Under the pieces are notes generated by a model. The model made no database searches. It saw nothing but the letters and a program-made list of their open reading frames with translations, and was not told the origin of the DNA. Source: a virus. From it: a stretch of DNA of 20,052 nucleotides. The stretch lies in IMG/VR virus record IMGVR_UViG_3300042448_000170, positions 1 through 20,052 of that record; one strand, 5' to 3'. Of this stretch, positions 7,578 to 14,482 are shown piece by piece. The position numbers and the translations under genes are program-made. The stretch's first letter is position 1. Every line of letters starts with the position of its first letter.

Positions 7578-8443
7578 TAAGTTTTCATGATGTATGCTAA
7601 TGCAAAATACGGAGGACGATTCTCGTGAGCAAGTCCACCACCTGTGCCGTTACCTGTAGTACCTGAAACTGTTACTGTGTGGTTATGGTCTGCAGAGACT
7701 GTAGCAGTAGTACCAGAATAAGTATGACTATGGTCTGCGTTCGCATTACCAATAGACACAGAAATACCTGTAGTTGATGTACCTGTTTGTCTATCCCCAC
7801 CAATATTTATACCACCGTTTGCAAGTGTCTGTGAACCGTCAAAATTATTTACTGCGCTTTCTGTATGGCTGTGTCCGTTGTCTGTCACAGAAGCAGCGTG
7901 TGCGTGAGTGTTGCTTTGTCCAGAGGTAGTACCACTAAATGTGTGAGTATGGTTTGCGCTTTGTCCACCAGTAGTTCCTGTAGCAGATACAGTATGTGTA
8001 TGTGCAGGAATCATTGTAGCGTCAAGCGTTACAGTGTTTGCACCACCTGTAGCATTGACAGCGTAAGTAGAACCAGCACCAACTACAAACCTATCTCGTA
8101 AGTCAGGAGTGCTGTTAGAACCATTACATAATACCCACCCACTAGGGATAGAAGCAGTAGAACCAGACCACAATAAGATAATACCAGAAGGAATCAAAGT
8201 AGTTAATTCACCACGAACATACGCTGTATTAGCTATTTGAGTAGTATTAGAACCAGCAGTAGCTGTTGGAGCAGCAGGAGATCCAGTAAATGTAGGAGAA
8301 GCAATGTCTGATTTAGAACTAATAGCACCAGAGATAGAGTTAAACTCGTTATCTATCTCAGTACCTTTTACAATCTTGTTTGAATCACCAGTAGGTAGTG
8401 TATCTTTAGTTGCAAAGTTAGTTGCTTTGGTGTAATTACTCAT
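7577..8443 (-). CDS. Tail needle / fibre tip protein with collar domain and six HxH motifs
   Basis: A 288-residue protein. Residues 1-80 are a conserved attachment region (SNYTKATNFATKDTLPTGDS, later PTAPTATAGSN-like and QIANTAYV). A phage tail-collar domain follows at about 85-125 (PSGIILLWSGSTASIPSGWVLCNG, then TPDLRDRFVVGAG). Residues 148-255 contain six His-x-His motifs (148, 165, 180, 191, 238, 253) separated by Gly/Ser/Thr-rich strands. The protein ends NRPPYFALAYIMKT, the usual end of collar/short-fibre tips. In the T4 long-fibre tip, similar HxH motifs bind iron along a trimer axis, and I infer the same fold here. Its place after the nozzle gene fits a needle that plugs the tail and touches the host. 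Start by ATGA overlap. Confidence 0.85.
   Translation of the reverse strand: MSNYTKATNFATKDTLPTGDSNKIVKGTEIDNEFNSISGAISSKSDIASPTFTGSPAAPTATAGSNTTQIANTAYVRGELTTLIPSGIILLWSGSTASIPSGWVLCNGSNSTPDLRDRFVVGAGSTYAVNATGGANTVTLDATMIPAHTHTVSATGTTGGQSANHTHTFSGTTSGQSNTHAHAASVTDNGHSHTESAVNNFDGSQTLANGGINIGGDRQTGTSTTGISVSIGNANADHSHTYSGTTATVSADHNHTVTVSGTTGNGTGGGLAHENRPPYFALAYIMKT
7679..8002 (-). repeat. HxH-repeat segment of the needle protein
   Basis: This segment encodes residues 148-255, with six His-x-His units (HTH, HTH, HAH, HSH, HSH, HNH) set in Gly/Ser/Thr-rich linkers such as SGTTSGQS and SGTTATVS. The linkers repeat at the protein level, and the pattern suggests stacked metal sites in an intertwined trimer. 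Confidence 0.75.
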
Positions 8444-10038
8444 AGTGTTTTACCTGTCTTAAGGAAGAAGTCGATCTTCTGAATTGAAAGAGGAGTACCA
8501 TCAATGTCGGACTCAAAGCCTAACTGAAGAACAGTACCAGAACCTGATGCTGGAATGTTAGCAATGTCTAATGCAATACCATTAGTGTATGTAGCTACAT
8601 TGTATTCGGATACATTATACTCAAACACCTCTACACGCTGTAGTACAATACCACGAGAGAAGTAGTTACGGGTGTAATCATATCCCCACTTAATAGCAAT
8701 AGGCTGGTTAGAACCGCCAATAGCAGTTACGTTGATACGCTTAAGAATCTTATTTGTAGTAGCAGAACCAAAGTCAAAGTAGTTAGTGAAGTATGTCATA
8801 CGATACCTAGCACCATCATCTTCATACAAATTGTACTTACCTATGTACCCTGGCTTACCAATCAATAAGTCTCTAGTTTGTGTTACACAGAAAGCTGTAG
8901 GATTAATCTGTTTCCATACAGTAGTTCTAGCTGCTCCATTCTGCAGTACACCTCTAGTGTCAAAGCAGTAGGTAAATCCTGAACTAGGTAAAGACAACAA
9001 GTAGAAAGCATCTGTAGGGAAGTAGGTAGCCTTAATGTTCTTAGCTGTCTCTGATGCCACTAAGGTTAAGAGCTCATCTCGTACATTCTTAGAGATATCC
9101 CTGAATGGTAATGACTTCTCTTGGATTACACGCTGTAAAGACTGAATACCAGTAGAGGACAAGAACAATAAGTCTGTACCAATCGATGCTACAGAGTCTC
9201 TAGCAATACATCCAACACCTACGATTACATCTTGTAGTGTCATTGCAGACGGATCTACAGGATTACTATAAATAACAATGTGCTTAGTACAGAAGATAAT
9301 CAAGAAGCCATTATGATCTGCGATAGCTACGATAGGATCATTGTTAGGAACTACTTCACTAATGTTAAGGTATCCTGATGTACCAGTCTTCCATTCAGCA
9401 GGGTTTAATAAGTCACTGAAGTACACAGTCTGACGACTACCTGCCATATCAGCTACCCAGACACGACCATAAGCAGTCATGACACAGTTAGGAGTAAAGC
9501 TAGTTACAGTCTGTCCTACTGGTAGGTTTGTAGCTACATCGCCTAGACGCTGAAAACCATAAGAACCAGTATGAGCATGAGCAGTAGCACCGAGCTTATG
9601 ATACAATAAAGCAGGATGTCCTTCTTGAACTAAGACAGCATGTCCTGAAGGAGTAGCACCTGTGTCATAAGGCATGCCACTGATCTGCCAGTTATCATCA
9701 GTTATCGTATAGGTTAAGTTACCTGTATCAGTACCGTTACGAACCACAGCCTCTGTTAAGGTAGTAGTTCCAGTGTATAGTTTGTTATTGGCTGCAGAGA
9801 TAACTACAGTACCGTCATCCTTAATAAGCTCATAGATGGCTTTAAACGATCCTGTAGACGCTGCAGATGTGTTGACCTTAGTCCACCCCTTACGAGCACC
9901 AATACGACCGTAGCGATCGATTACGCAGTTATTAGCCTCTAGTGCAAACCCACTGTCTAATTGAATAGAACTATCTTGGGTGTTTAACCCAGAGAATCCA
10001 GGAGCTGCAATCGAGCCAGTTGCTAGAGCTTCAGCCAT
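8440..10038 (-). CDS. Tail nozzle / tubular protein B-like (532 aa)
   Basis: I start at 10038 (MAEALATGSIAAPGFSG) because this ATG overlaps the previous stop (TAATG), as most genes here do. A start five codons earlier has no ribosome-binding site. The N-terminal block APGFSGLNTQDSS, then ANNCVIDRYGRIGARKGW, is common in large podovirus tail proteins placed after the gp11-like adaptor. The body (about 60-480) is beta-rich with repeated aromatic/Gly strands, for example GRVWVADMAGSRQTVYFSD and VGCIARDSVASIGTDLLFLS. This is consistent with a beta-propeller-like nozzle such as T7 gp12 or P22 gp10. I infer that it forms the tail tube end through which DNA leaves. The exact homologue is uncertain. 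Confidence 0.78.
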   Translation of the reverse strand: MAEALATGSIAAPGFSGLNTQDSSIQLDSGFALEANNCVIDRYGRIGARKGWTKVNTSAASTGSFKAIYELIKDDGTVVISAANNKLYTGTTTLTEAVVRNGTDTGNLTYTITDDNWQISGMPYDTGATPSGHAVLVQEGHPALLYHKLGATAHAHTGSYGFQRLGDVATNLPVGQTVTSFTPNCVMTAYGRVWVADMAGSRQTVYFSDLLNPAEWKTGTSGYLNISEVVPNNDPIVAIADHNGFLIIFCTKHIVIYSNPVDPSAMTLQDVIVGVGCIARDSVASIGTDLLFLSSTGIQSLQRVIQEKSLPFRDISKNVRDELLTLVASETAKNIKATYFPTDAFYLLSLPSSGFTYCFDTRGVLQNGAARTTVWKQINPTAFCVTQTRDLLIGKPGYIGKYNLYEDDGARYRMTYFTNYFDFGSATTNKILKRINVTAIGGSNQPIAIKWGYDYTRNYFSRGIVLQRVEVFEYNVSEYNVATYTNGIALDIANIPASGSGTVLQLGFESDIDGTPLSIQKIDFFLKTGKTL

Positions 10039-10685
10039 TAAATAGCCATCCAAGCAGATTCTTCAATGTAACGACCAGACTCAATAGCAATAGCATCAGC
10101 TAAGGACTGGTTATAAATGAATGCCATCTCACCTGCTAAGATACCACCGTCTTCACCACGCTCTGCGATAGCCCTTGCAGCAGCATTGAAAATGACAGGC
10201 TCAGAAGGAACTAATAGTTTATCAGCATCAGCAACTAAAGCTACTTGTGGTTTAATGACGTTAAAACGAACTTCATAAACCCCATTAGGAATAGGGAATA
10301 AGTCTACCTGTGTGTCACCGTTGGAGTTTGTACCGTTGAAGTTGTAGTACGCAGGAGAACCCTTTTGTGCTGAAGTTAAAAGGAACTGGTCGTTCATCCA
10401 ACGAGTAGTGGCATTCTGAACTACAGTATTACTGGTGTCATTTAAGACATCAATAACCCTGAACCGTTGTCCAGAACCAACAAGAATGTAGTTAAAAATA
10501 CCATCAGCAGTTGAAGCAGTAAGGGTATCTGACAATGCATTCCAAGCATAGGCATCTTCTACCTGACGCTTAGCATCGTTAACGAACTCACCAATAAGTT
10601 TAGAGTAAGCATTATCCGCTACAGAAGAAACCTCAGTTTCTCGTAGTCTGCGTAGTACAGAATTTACAAGTTGGATGTAGTTCAT
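10038..10685 (-). CDS. Head-to-tail adaptor / tail tubular protein A-like (215 aa)
   Basis: A 215-residue protein with the features of T7 gp11 and related adaptors. The N-terminus is helical and basic (MNYIQLVNSVLRRLRETEV). A conserved segment YSKLIGEFVNDAKRQVEDAYAWN follows (about 27-49), then a central beta domain (about 50-145) and a C-terminal helical part with EPVIFNAAARAIAERGEDGG. Adaptors of this type form a ring below the portal and join it to the nozzle, which fits the next gene. The ATG has AGGA five bases upstream and lies immediately downstream of a strong promoter, whose predicted start leaves only about five untranslated bases. The gene opens the tail/ejection/lysis unit. Confidence 0.8.
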   Translation of the reverse strand: MNYIQLVNSVLRRLRETEVSSVADNAYSKLIGEFVNDAKRQVEDAYAWNALSDTLTASTADGIFNYILVGSGQRFRVIDVLNDTSNTVVQNATTRWMNDQFLLTSAQKGSPAYYNFNGTNSNGDTQVDLFPIPNGVYEVRFNVIKPQVALVADADKLLVPSEPVIFNAAARAIAERGEDGGILAGEMAFIYNQSLADAIAIESGRYIEESAWMAI

Positions 10686-10696
10686 AGTATCCTATA

Positions 10697-10725
10697 ATTA
10701 TAACACAAAATTGCTTAAAAGTCAA
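10697..10725 (-). promoter_or_regulatory. Sigma-70-type late promoter P2 (tail/ejection/lysis unit)
   Basis: Read on the minus strand: -35 TTGACT at 10725-10720, a 17-base spacer, then -10 TATAAT at 10702-10697. TGT stands just before the -10, giving an extended -10. The 30-base core shares 24 positions with the promoter at 19130-19158, and both have AATAAAG just upstream. It sits in the longest gap between the lysine-rich cluster and the adaptor gene. The predicted start is near 10690. Confidence 0.88.
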
Positions 10726-10734
10726 GCTTTATTT

Positions 10735-10980
10735 CTAGCAGTCCCACTTCTTAAGTGCTAGAGCCTTACGAGTTGGTCTACCCTTCTCATCCTTCATAGC
10801 CCCTTTAACACCACTCATACGAGCACAGAAGCTCTTACGACGACCAGCCGCTACAGGAGACTTCTTAGCCTCCTCAGCAGACACTGGAGGCTTAAGCTTA
10901 GAACCAGTCTTCTTGTTGTAGTAGTCTCTGCCCTTCTGATTGAGTCCACCTTCAGGGTTTTGGAACGCTTTCTTAGGCAT
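10735..10980 (-). CDS. Small lysine-rich phage protein (DUF6321-like, 81 aa)
   Basis: An 81-residue basic protein containing NPEGGLNQKGRDYYNKKTG, RRKSFCARMSGVKGAMKDEKG and a KKWDC end. I recognise this arrangement from small proteins of unknown function in many podoviruses and siphoviruses (likely the DUF6321 family). It has two cysteines (about 52 and 81), no membrane segment and a strong positive charge, so nucleic-acid or membrane-surface binding is possible but not shown. The start overlaps the preceding stop (TAATG) behind an A-rich GAAGAA sequence. It is the last of four tiny lysine-rich genes, and promoter P2 begins just after its stop. Confidence 0.8.
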   Translation of the reverse strand: MPKKAFQNPEGGLNQKGRDYYNKKTGSKLKPPVSAEEAKKSPVAAGRRKSFCARMSGVKGAMKDEKGRPTRKALALKKWDC

Positions 10981-11132
10981 TATTTCTTCTTAGCTGTCTT
11001 AGCAGCATCCTTAAAATCTTTAGCACTAGGAGCACCTTTGCTACCTACCTTACGCATCTTCTCACCAGAGCCAGCAGCGATACGCTTCTTCTTGGCTGCG
11101 ATGTTAGAATACAAACCAGGCTTAGTAGCCAC
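10980..11132 (-). CDS. Small lysine-rich phage protein, GTG start (50 aa)
   Basis: The sequence reads VATKPGLYSNIAAKKKRI, then GSGEKMRKVGSKGAPSAKDF, and ends in AKKK. Small proteins starting (M/V)ATKPGLY with a GSGEKMRKxGSKGAP core are frequent in phage structural regions, which makes this a real gene although it has no ATG. An in-frame TGA stands two codons before the GTG, so GTG is the only sensible start. It overlaps the preceding gene by 11 bases in another frame and the following ATG by one base. The charge is strongly positive with no membrane segment. The function is unknown. Confidence 0.72.
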   Translation of the reverse strand: MATKPGLYSNIAAKKKRIAAGSGEKMRKVGSKGAPSAKDFKDAAKTAKKK

Positions 11133-11265
11133 GACTCATGCCCATCTTCTTAGCTGGTTTAGCTTTAGGAGTAGTCATCTTAGCTCCTGTCTTCTTAGCA
11201 TACGACTTAGCTTCTTTCTTACCTTTAGCTGTGTATGGGAATTTCTTGTCTTTGACCATTGGCAT
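11122..11265 (-). CDS. Small lysine-rich phage protein (47 aa)
   Basis: A 47-residue frame, MPMVKDKKFPYTAKGKKEAK, then SYAKKTGAKMTTPKAK, ending MGMSRGY. The KKFPYTxxGxKxAxxYAKKTG pattern recurs in tiny phage proteins next to those on either side here. A good AAGGA site lies eight bases before the ATG. The gene starts one base after the previous stop and overlaps the GTG gene by 11 bases. About a third of its residues are lysine. It has no cysteine and no membrane segment. The function is unknown. Confidence 0.72.
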   Translation of the reverse strand: MPMVKDKKFPYTAKGKKEAKSYAKKTGAKMTTPKAKPAKKMGMSRGY

Positions 11266-11266
11266 A

Positions 11267-11413
11267 TTATTTCCTTTTCTTTGGTTGGGGTTTAGATTTA
11301 CCTGCTTTTGATAGGGCTATTGCAATTGCTTGTTTCTGTGGTTTACCAGACTTCATCTCTTTACGGATGTTAGTAGAGATAGTCTTCTGTGAAGTACCTG
11401 ATTTCAGTGGCAT
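11267..11413 (-). CDS. Small basic phage protein (DUF6496-like, 48 aa)
   Basis: I start at 11413 ([20 protein letters not shown]), 19 codons inside the longest frame. This ATG has a GGAAG site, lies two bases after the previous stop, and matches the usual beginning of the family. The core [20 protein letters not shown] resembles the DUF6496-type signature (GxPQKQAxAIAL) of short phage and bacterial proteins. The shape is a short basic helix, a turn at GKPQ, a second helix, and a lysine-rich tail (PKKRK). The function is unknown. It is the first of the four tiny lysine-rich genes. Confidence 0.75.
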   Translation of the reverse strand: MPLKSGTSQKTISTNIRKEMKSGKPQKQAIAIALSKAGKSKPQPKKRK

Positions 11414-11415
11414 GA

Positions 11416-11760
11416 TTAGCTTCCGTTCTGGTAGGCTGTGGATTGTACAATCTCTACTGTAAAGATACAACTCATAGTAGCTCCTGCTTCAGGAGTAGCA
11501 GTAACATAGTCGAACTCGTCCATAACCATACGACCTTGGTTAAACTGAAGAGCATCTCCTGCACCCAATGACTTAGCTCCTACGATAGGAACAGTGGCAG
11601 CTTCACTAACATCATGCACTGCAGCAGAGATAGCTTTAGTTGATCCACCGCTATTTGCTAGAAACAATAATGTGGCTATCGCTTTACATCCTTTAGGTAC
11701 TGTATAAATAGTATTAGATGAGCCAGCTGTAAGATTAGAAAATACTGTAAGTTCTCTCAT
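11416..11760 (-). CDS. Beta-rich small virion protein candidate (114 aa)
   Basis: A 114-residue protein, [20 protein letters not shown], then [21 protein letters not shown], and [10 protein letters not shown] near the end. The pattern of alternating hydrophobic residues with Gly/Ser turns suggests a small beta-sandwich, as in phage decoration or fibre-accessory proteins. There is no signal peptide and no membrane helix. The ATG lies two bases after the previous stop with no clear ribosome-binding site, so translation is probably coupled. It stands between the XhlA-like gene and the lysine-rich cluster. Its role could be decoration, fibre accessory or tail. I do not recognise a named family. 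Confidence 0.65.
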   Translation of the reverse strand: MRELTVFSNLTAGSSNTIYTVPKGCKAIATLLFLANSGGSTKAISAAVHDVSEAATVPIVGAKSLGAGDALQFNQGRMVMDEFDYVTATPEAGATMSCIFTVEIVQSTAYQNGS

Positions 11761-11762
11761 AG

Positions 11763-11969
11763 TTACTTTTTAAATATCATTTCTGAAACATAACTGATGA
11801 AAGCACCAGCAACTGAGGCAACACCCATCAATGCCCACAGAGAACCTTTACTACGCTCTGCCATAGCCACTAATCTTTTAATGTCAGCATCCATTGAGTT
11901 TACTTTATGCTCTAAGTTCTCAACAGCATTAACCAGTTTACCGTACTCTACGGGATTGATGTCGCTCAT
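11763..11969 (-). CDS. XhlA-like small membrane protein, possible accessory holin (68 aa)
   Basis: The N-terminal half is a predicted coiled coil (about 8-36, VNAVENLEHKVNSMDADIKR). It is followed by a single membrane helix (about 44-66, LWALMGVASVAGAFISY) and a KK end. This is the design of haemolysin XhlA-type phage proteins, which help membrane lysis in some phages. It starts by ATGA overlap with the S74 fibre gene behind a strong GGAGG site. A second holin candidate lies far away at 1299-1703 beside the endolysin, so this protein may be an accessory or have a different role in tail or membrane contact. Confidence 0.65.
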   Translation of the reverse strand: MSDINPVEYGKLVNAVENLEHKVNSMDADIKRLVAMAERSKGSLWALMGVASVAGAFISYVSEMIFKK

Positions 11970-12928
11970 ACTGCTGCCTCCAATGCTGCGATTCGTGCCG
12001 CTTGTGCGTCTACGGTTGCTTTAAGTTCTTGAATTGCTTTTACCGCAACGGCAAGGATAGCATCTAAACGCAAATTTTGAATACGATTTTCTTCGTCTTT
12101 AGCGCCTTCTGCGCCACTTGGTATTACTTCTTGTACTTCGTGTGCAATAAAACCTTCTTTAATGTCATCGCCAGCTTTAAACAAATTACCATAATCAGCC
12201 ATTTGATAAGTGACTGGGCGAAGTGCCATAACTCGTTCAATTGCTGGCGCAGTTTGTGTTTCTATATTTCGTTTAATTCGGTAATCTGACTGATATGCTA
12301 TGTTCCCAATAAAAGTAGAATCAATCCACACCCCTGCGTTACCAGTCCAGTTAATGTTAAACACATTAGCCGCGTCCCCCGGAACTCCAGACCCTGCTTT
12401 TGTATAAATACCTGCTGCAGAAAAAGCACCTGCAACTGTTAACTGTGCCCCTGAATATTGTGTAGTAGTTCCAATTAAGGCATTACCACTTTGGTTAATA
12501 CGCATCTTTTCATCACCAGTACCCCAGTTTGCTGCATCTGTGTTGCTGTCTACATAAAATACTAAAGGACCAACACCGTTTGGTGCTTGTCGTAGTTGGG
12601 CTATTGCTGCTTTTGCATAAGTTGAGTCAGAGGAAAACTCTACGCCCGCAAGACCGATATTTGAGTTATTATTTTGAGCCCTAATACCAACAAACCCAGT
12701 TCCATCAGCCCCAGTTGCTTGTAATCTTTGAACAGGACTACTAGTACCAATACCTACATTACCACTAGAATCAATACGCATGGCTTCTGTACCACCTTCA
12801 GAGAACGCAATCGTATCTGCTGCTGGGAAGAAAATACCTGTATTAGTGTCTGTACCTCGTATTGCAGGGGTAGCTGCTGTACCGTCTACATCGGATAAAC
12901 CGTCTGTACCATTTAGTATCAAAGCCAT
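11966..12928 (-). CDS. Tail fibre with C-terminal S74 intramolecular chaperone (320 aa)
   Basis: The N-terminal part (1-65) has the fibre pattern PAIRGTDTNTGIFFPAADTI, then GGTEAMRIDSSGNVGIGTSSP, seen in many phage fibres. Residues 66-210 are beta-rich. The C-terminal domain (about 211-320) is a peptidase S74 / intramolecular chaperone. It has SDYRIKRNI with the Ser-Lys pair S214 and K219, GFIAHEVQEVIP at 259-270, and a terminal coiled coil (289-318). In this family the chaperone folds the trimer and then cuts itself off at the serine. The mature fibre would therefore end near residue 213. Start by TAATG overlap, with GAGG upstream. It is probably a receptor-binding protein. Confidence 0.9.
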   Translation of the reverse strand: MALILNGTDGLSDVDGTAATPAIRGTDTNTGIFFPAADTIAFSEGGTEAMRIDSSGNVGIGTSSPVQRLQATGADGTGFVGIRAQNNNSNIGLAGVEFSSDSTYAKAAIAQLRQAPNGVGPLVFYVDSNTDAANWGTGDEKMRINQSGNALIGTTTQYSGAQLTVAGAFSAAGIYTKAGSGVPGDAANVFNINWTGNAGVWIDSTFIGNIAYQSDYRIKRNIETQTAPAIERVMALRPVTYQMADYGNLFKAGDDIKEGFIAHEVQEVIPSGAEGAKDEENRIQNLRLDAILAVAVKAIQELKATVDAQAARIAALEAAV

Positions 12929-13131
12929 TATACAAGTTCCTCTAAATAAGCTATACCGTCTATTACATTACCTTCTGCGTCTTGAAGTTCAACACCGTCA
13001 GCAAGGTCTTTTTTGAAGTTAGCGTAGTCTGTGTTTTCAAGTGAGAAAGGAATTTGTGCAAAATCAGATAATCGTTGAACATTTTTTTGCTGTCCAAACA
13101 TATCAAGTGGTAGTAGTTTATACATAATCAT
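12928..13131 (-). CDS. Small fibre-accessory protein candidate (67 aa)
   Basis: The start is set at 13131 (MIMYKLLPLDMFGQQKNVQR) because this ATG overlaps the preceding stop (ATGA) with a GGAG site upstream. The longer frame would begin with 40 cysteine- and tyrosine-rich residues that are only the shadow of the fibre gene. A start two codons later (MYKLLPLD) is equally possible. The product is acidic, with FSLENTDYANFKKDLADGVE and ending in IAYLEELV. It lies between two fibre genes, a usual place for fibre chaperones or assembly proteins, but I see no recognised domain. Confidence 0.68.
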   Translation of the reverse strand: MIMYKLLPLDMFGQQKNVQRLSDFAQIPFSLENTDYANFKKDLADGVELQDAEGNVIDGIAYLEELV

Positions 13132-14255
13132 AGCTCCGCAGATGCAGTCCAAGAACCGTAGTACATATAGGCAGTTCCAGAAAATCCCAACGCTGTGTTG
13201 AAACCTTCTGTAGTATATGATTGAGCGACAACACTGGTTGTATTTAACCAACCTGAACCGTTATATACACTCCATTGCCCAGATGTTCCTGGAATTGGAA
13301 GGTTTGTGTTTATAAATGTAATCGTAACAGCATCAGTTCTCATTGTGACTGGGTATTTTATCCAATTACCGTACGCAGCATTAGTGGCATATGTATTAAC
13401 AACTCCAGAACTAAACATTCCCGTTGCTAAGGCTGAGTTATTGGTCGCAACAACGTTTGTTGAGCTGCTTTTGCAGAAATACCGCTGACACAAAGCCAAC
13501 TCAGTACCATAATGTCTGTATTCAAATGAAGTAGCTTGTGTGCCTTTTTCAAGCTGAACCCCAGTAATGTAGAAGGTAGCACCGTTTGTACCGACTACGG
13601 ATGTTGCGCCTGTGGCTGTAACAAAGTTACCTGCCGACCAAGCACCAGCAGTTCCGCTAAATGTGCTACCTGTACCAATACTAAAATCGATACTAATACC
13701 TACACCATTATTTGTTAACCATGTTCCTGATGTATCGCCAGCAATAGTTATTGATTTCTGCTCCCAAGTATTTGCAGAAGATATTGTGTATGAAAAAGGA
13801 TAAGACCGATTTGCAGCGCTATTTCTTAATGCGCCACCAAATGTACCAGTTAATGAACTACGCACCCAAAAAGACAAAGTTACGGTAGCCGCATTCGCAG
13901 TTCCCCAGCCTAAATCTGCTATGTTAAATCCTTCAATTCGCTGGTCTATGAAGTAAAAATCGCTTGCGCCTAATGAGGTTGAGGCAAGTGATGTAGTTCC
14001 TAAATAATTAGTAAAACCAGCTGGCGGTGTTACAGACCCAGCGTTTTGTTGAATACTAAATTTAGATGTTTGAGATAACGCAGCGCTCCATCTATCAAGC
14101 GTATAGGTTGAAACTGAAGGAGTAACACTAGCACCAGCGTATCTTTGGTCAATACGACAGTCGCCATTAATTATTCTATTTTTAAATACTGAACTAATGG
14201 GTGCTAAAACTCCACCGCTTGCATCGTTTATACGATTCACCTGAAGTTGTGACAT
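13128..14255 (-). CDS. Tail fibre / receptor-binding protein, carbohydrate-binding-module-like (375 aa)
   Basis: The N-terminus, MSQLQVNRINDASGGVL, then FKNRIINGDCRIDQRYAGAS and YTLDRW, is common in phage fibres. The middle (about 60-235) has a jelly-roll pattern. It holds FYFIDQRIEGFNIADLGWG, TVTLSFWVRSS, and FYITGVQLEKGTQATSFEYR, all typical of CBM-like domains annotated in fibre proteins. A C-terminal domain (about 255-375) follows RHYGTELALCQRYF and is rich in aromatic and small polar residues, probably the variable tip. It starts by TAATG overlap with a good AGGAG site. Because it is separate from the stalk and S74 proteins, it may be a second fibre or a distal piece. Recognition as a fibre is firm, the receptor is unknown. 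Confidence 0.82.
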   Translation of the reverse strand: MSQLQVNRINDASGGVLAPISSVFKNRIINGDCRIDQRYAGASVTPSVSTYTLDRWSAALSQTSKFSIQQNAGSVTPPAGFTNYLGTTSLASTSLGASDFYFIDQRIEGFNIADLGWGTANAATVTLSFWVRSSLTGTFGGALRNSAANRSYPFSYTISSANTWEQKSITIAGDTSGTWLTNNGVGISIDFSIGTGSTFSGTAGAWSAGNFVTATGATSVVGTNGATFYITGVQLEKGTQATSFEYRHYGTELALCQRYFCKSSSTNVVATNNSALATGMFSSGVVNTYATNAAYGNWIKYPVTMRTDAVTITFINTNLPIPGTSGQWSVYNGSGWLNTTSVVAQSYTTEGFNTALGFSGTAYMYYGSWTASAEL

Positions 14256-14482
14256 TATGCAACTCCTAATAGTGCTTTAACTTCATCGGCAGTTAAACCA
14301 AGTGCAGATAGTTTAGCTAATGCAGAAGTCTTTGTATCAACAGCTACTTGTGCATCCGCTTCAGCTTGTGCAGTTACCGCAGCTAGGTCATAAGTTACTT
14401 CATTGCCTTCTATATCGTAAGCATTATTACCACGAATGGTAACTACTGTTGGGTTTAATTTATAAATAGCCTCGTGGTTCAT
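14255..14482 (-). CDS. Small fibre-associated protein, possible chaperone (75 aa)
   Basis: A 75-residue protein, MNHEAIYKLNPTVVTIRGNN, with AYDIEGNEVTYD. An Ala/Asp/Glu-rich helix (about 32-58, AAVTAQAEADAQVAVDTK) follows, and it ends in a small helical motif GLTADEVKALLGVA. Proteins with this layout usually follow phage fibre genes and are thought to help assembly. The start overlaps the preceding gene by four bases (ATGA), with GGAG nine bases upstream. It has no membrane segment and no catalytic motif. The role is inferred from position. Confidence 0.7.
   Translation of the reverse strand: MNHEAIYKLNPTVVTIRGNNAYDIEGNEVTYDLAAVTAQAEADAQVAVDTKTSALAKLSALGLTADEVKALLGVA

Noticed and set aside
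13132-13251. Forty extra N-terminal residues for the 67-residue fibre-accessory protein
   Set aside because: They overlap the end of the fibre gene in another frame and read as a Cys/Tyr/Phe-rich shadow. The ATGA-coupled ATG at 13131 with a GGAG site is a better start.
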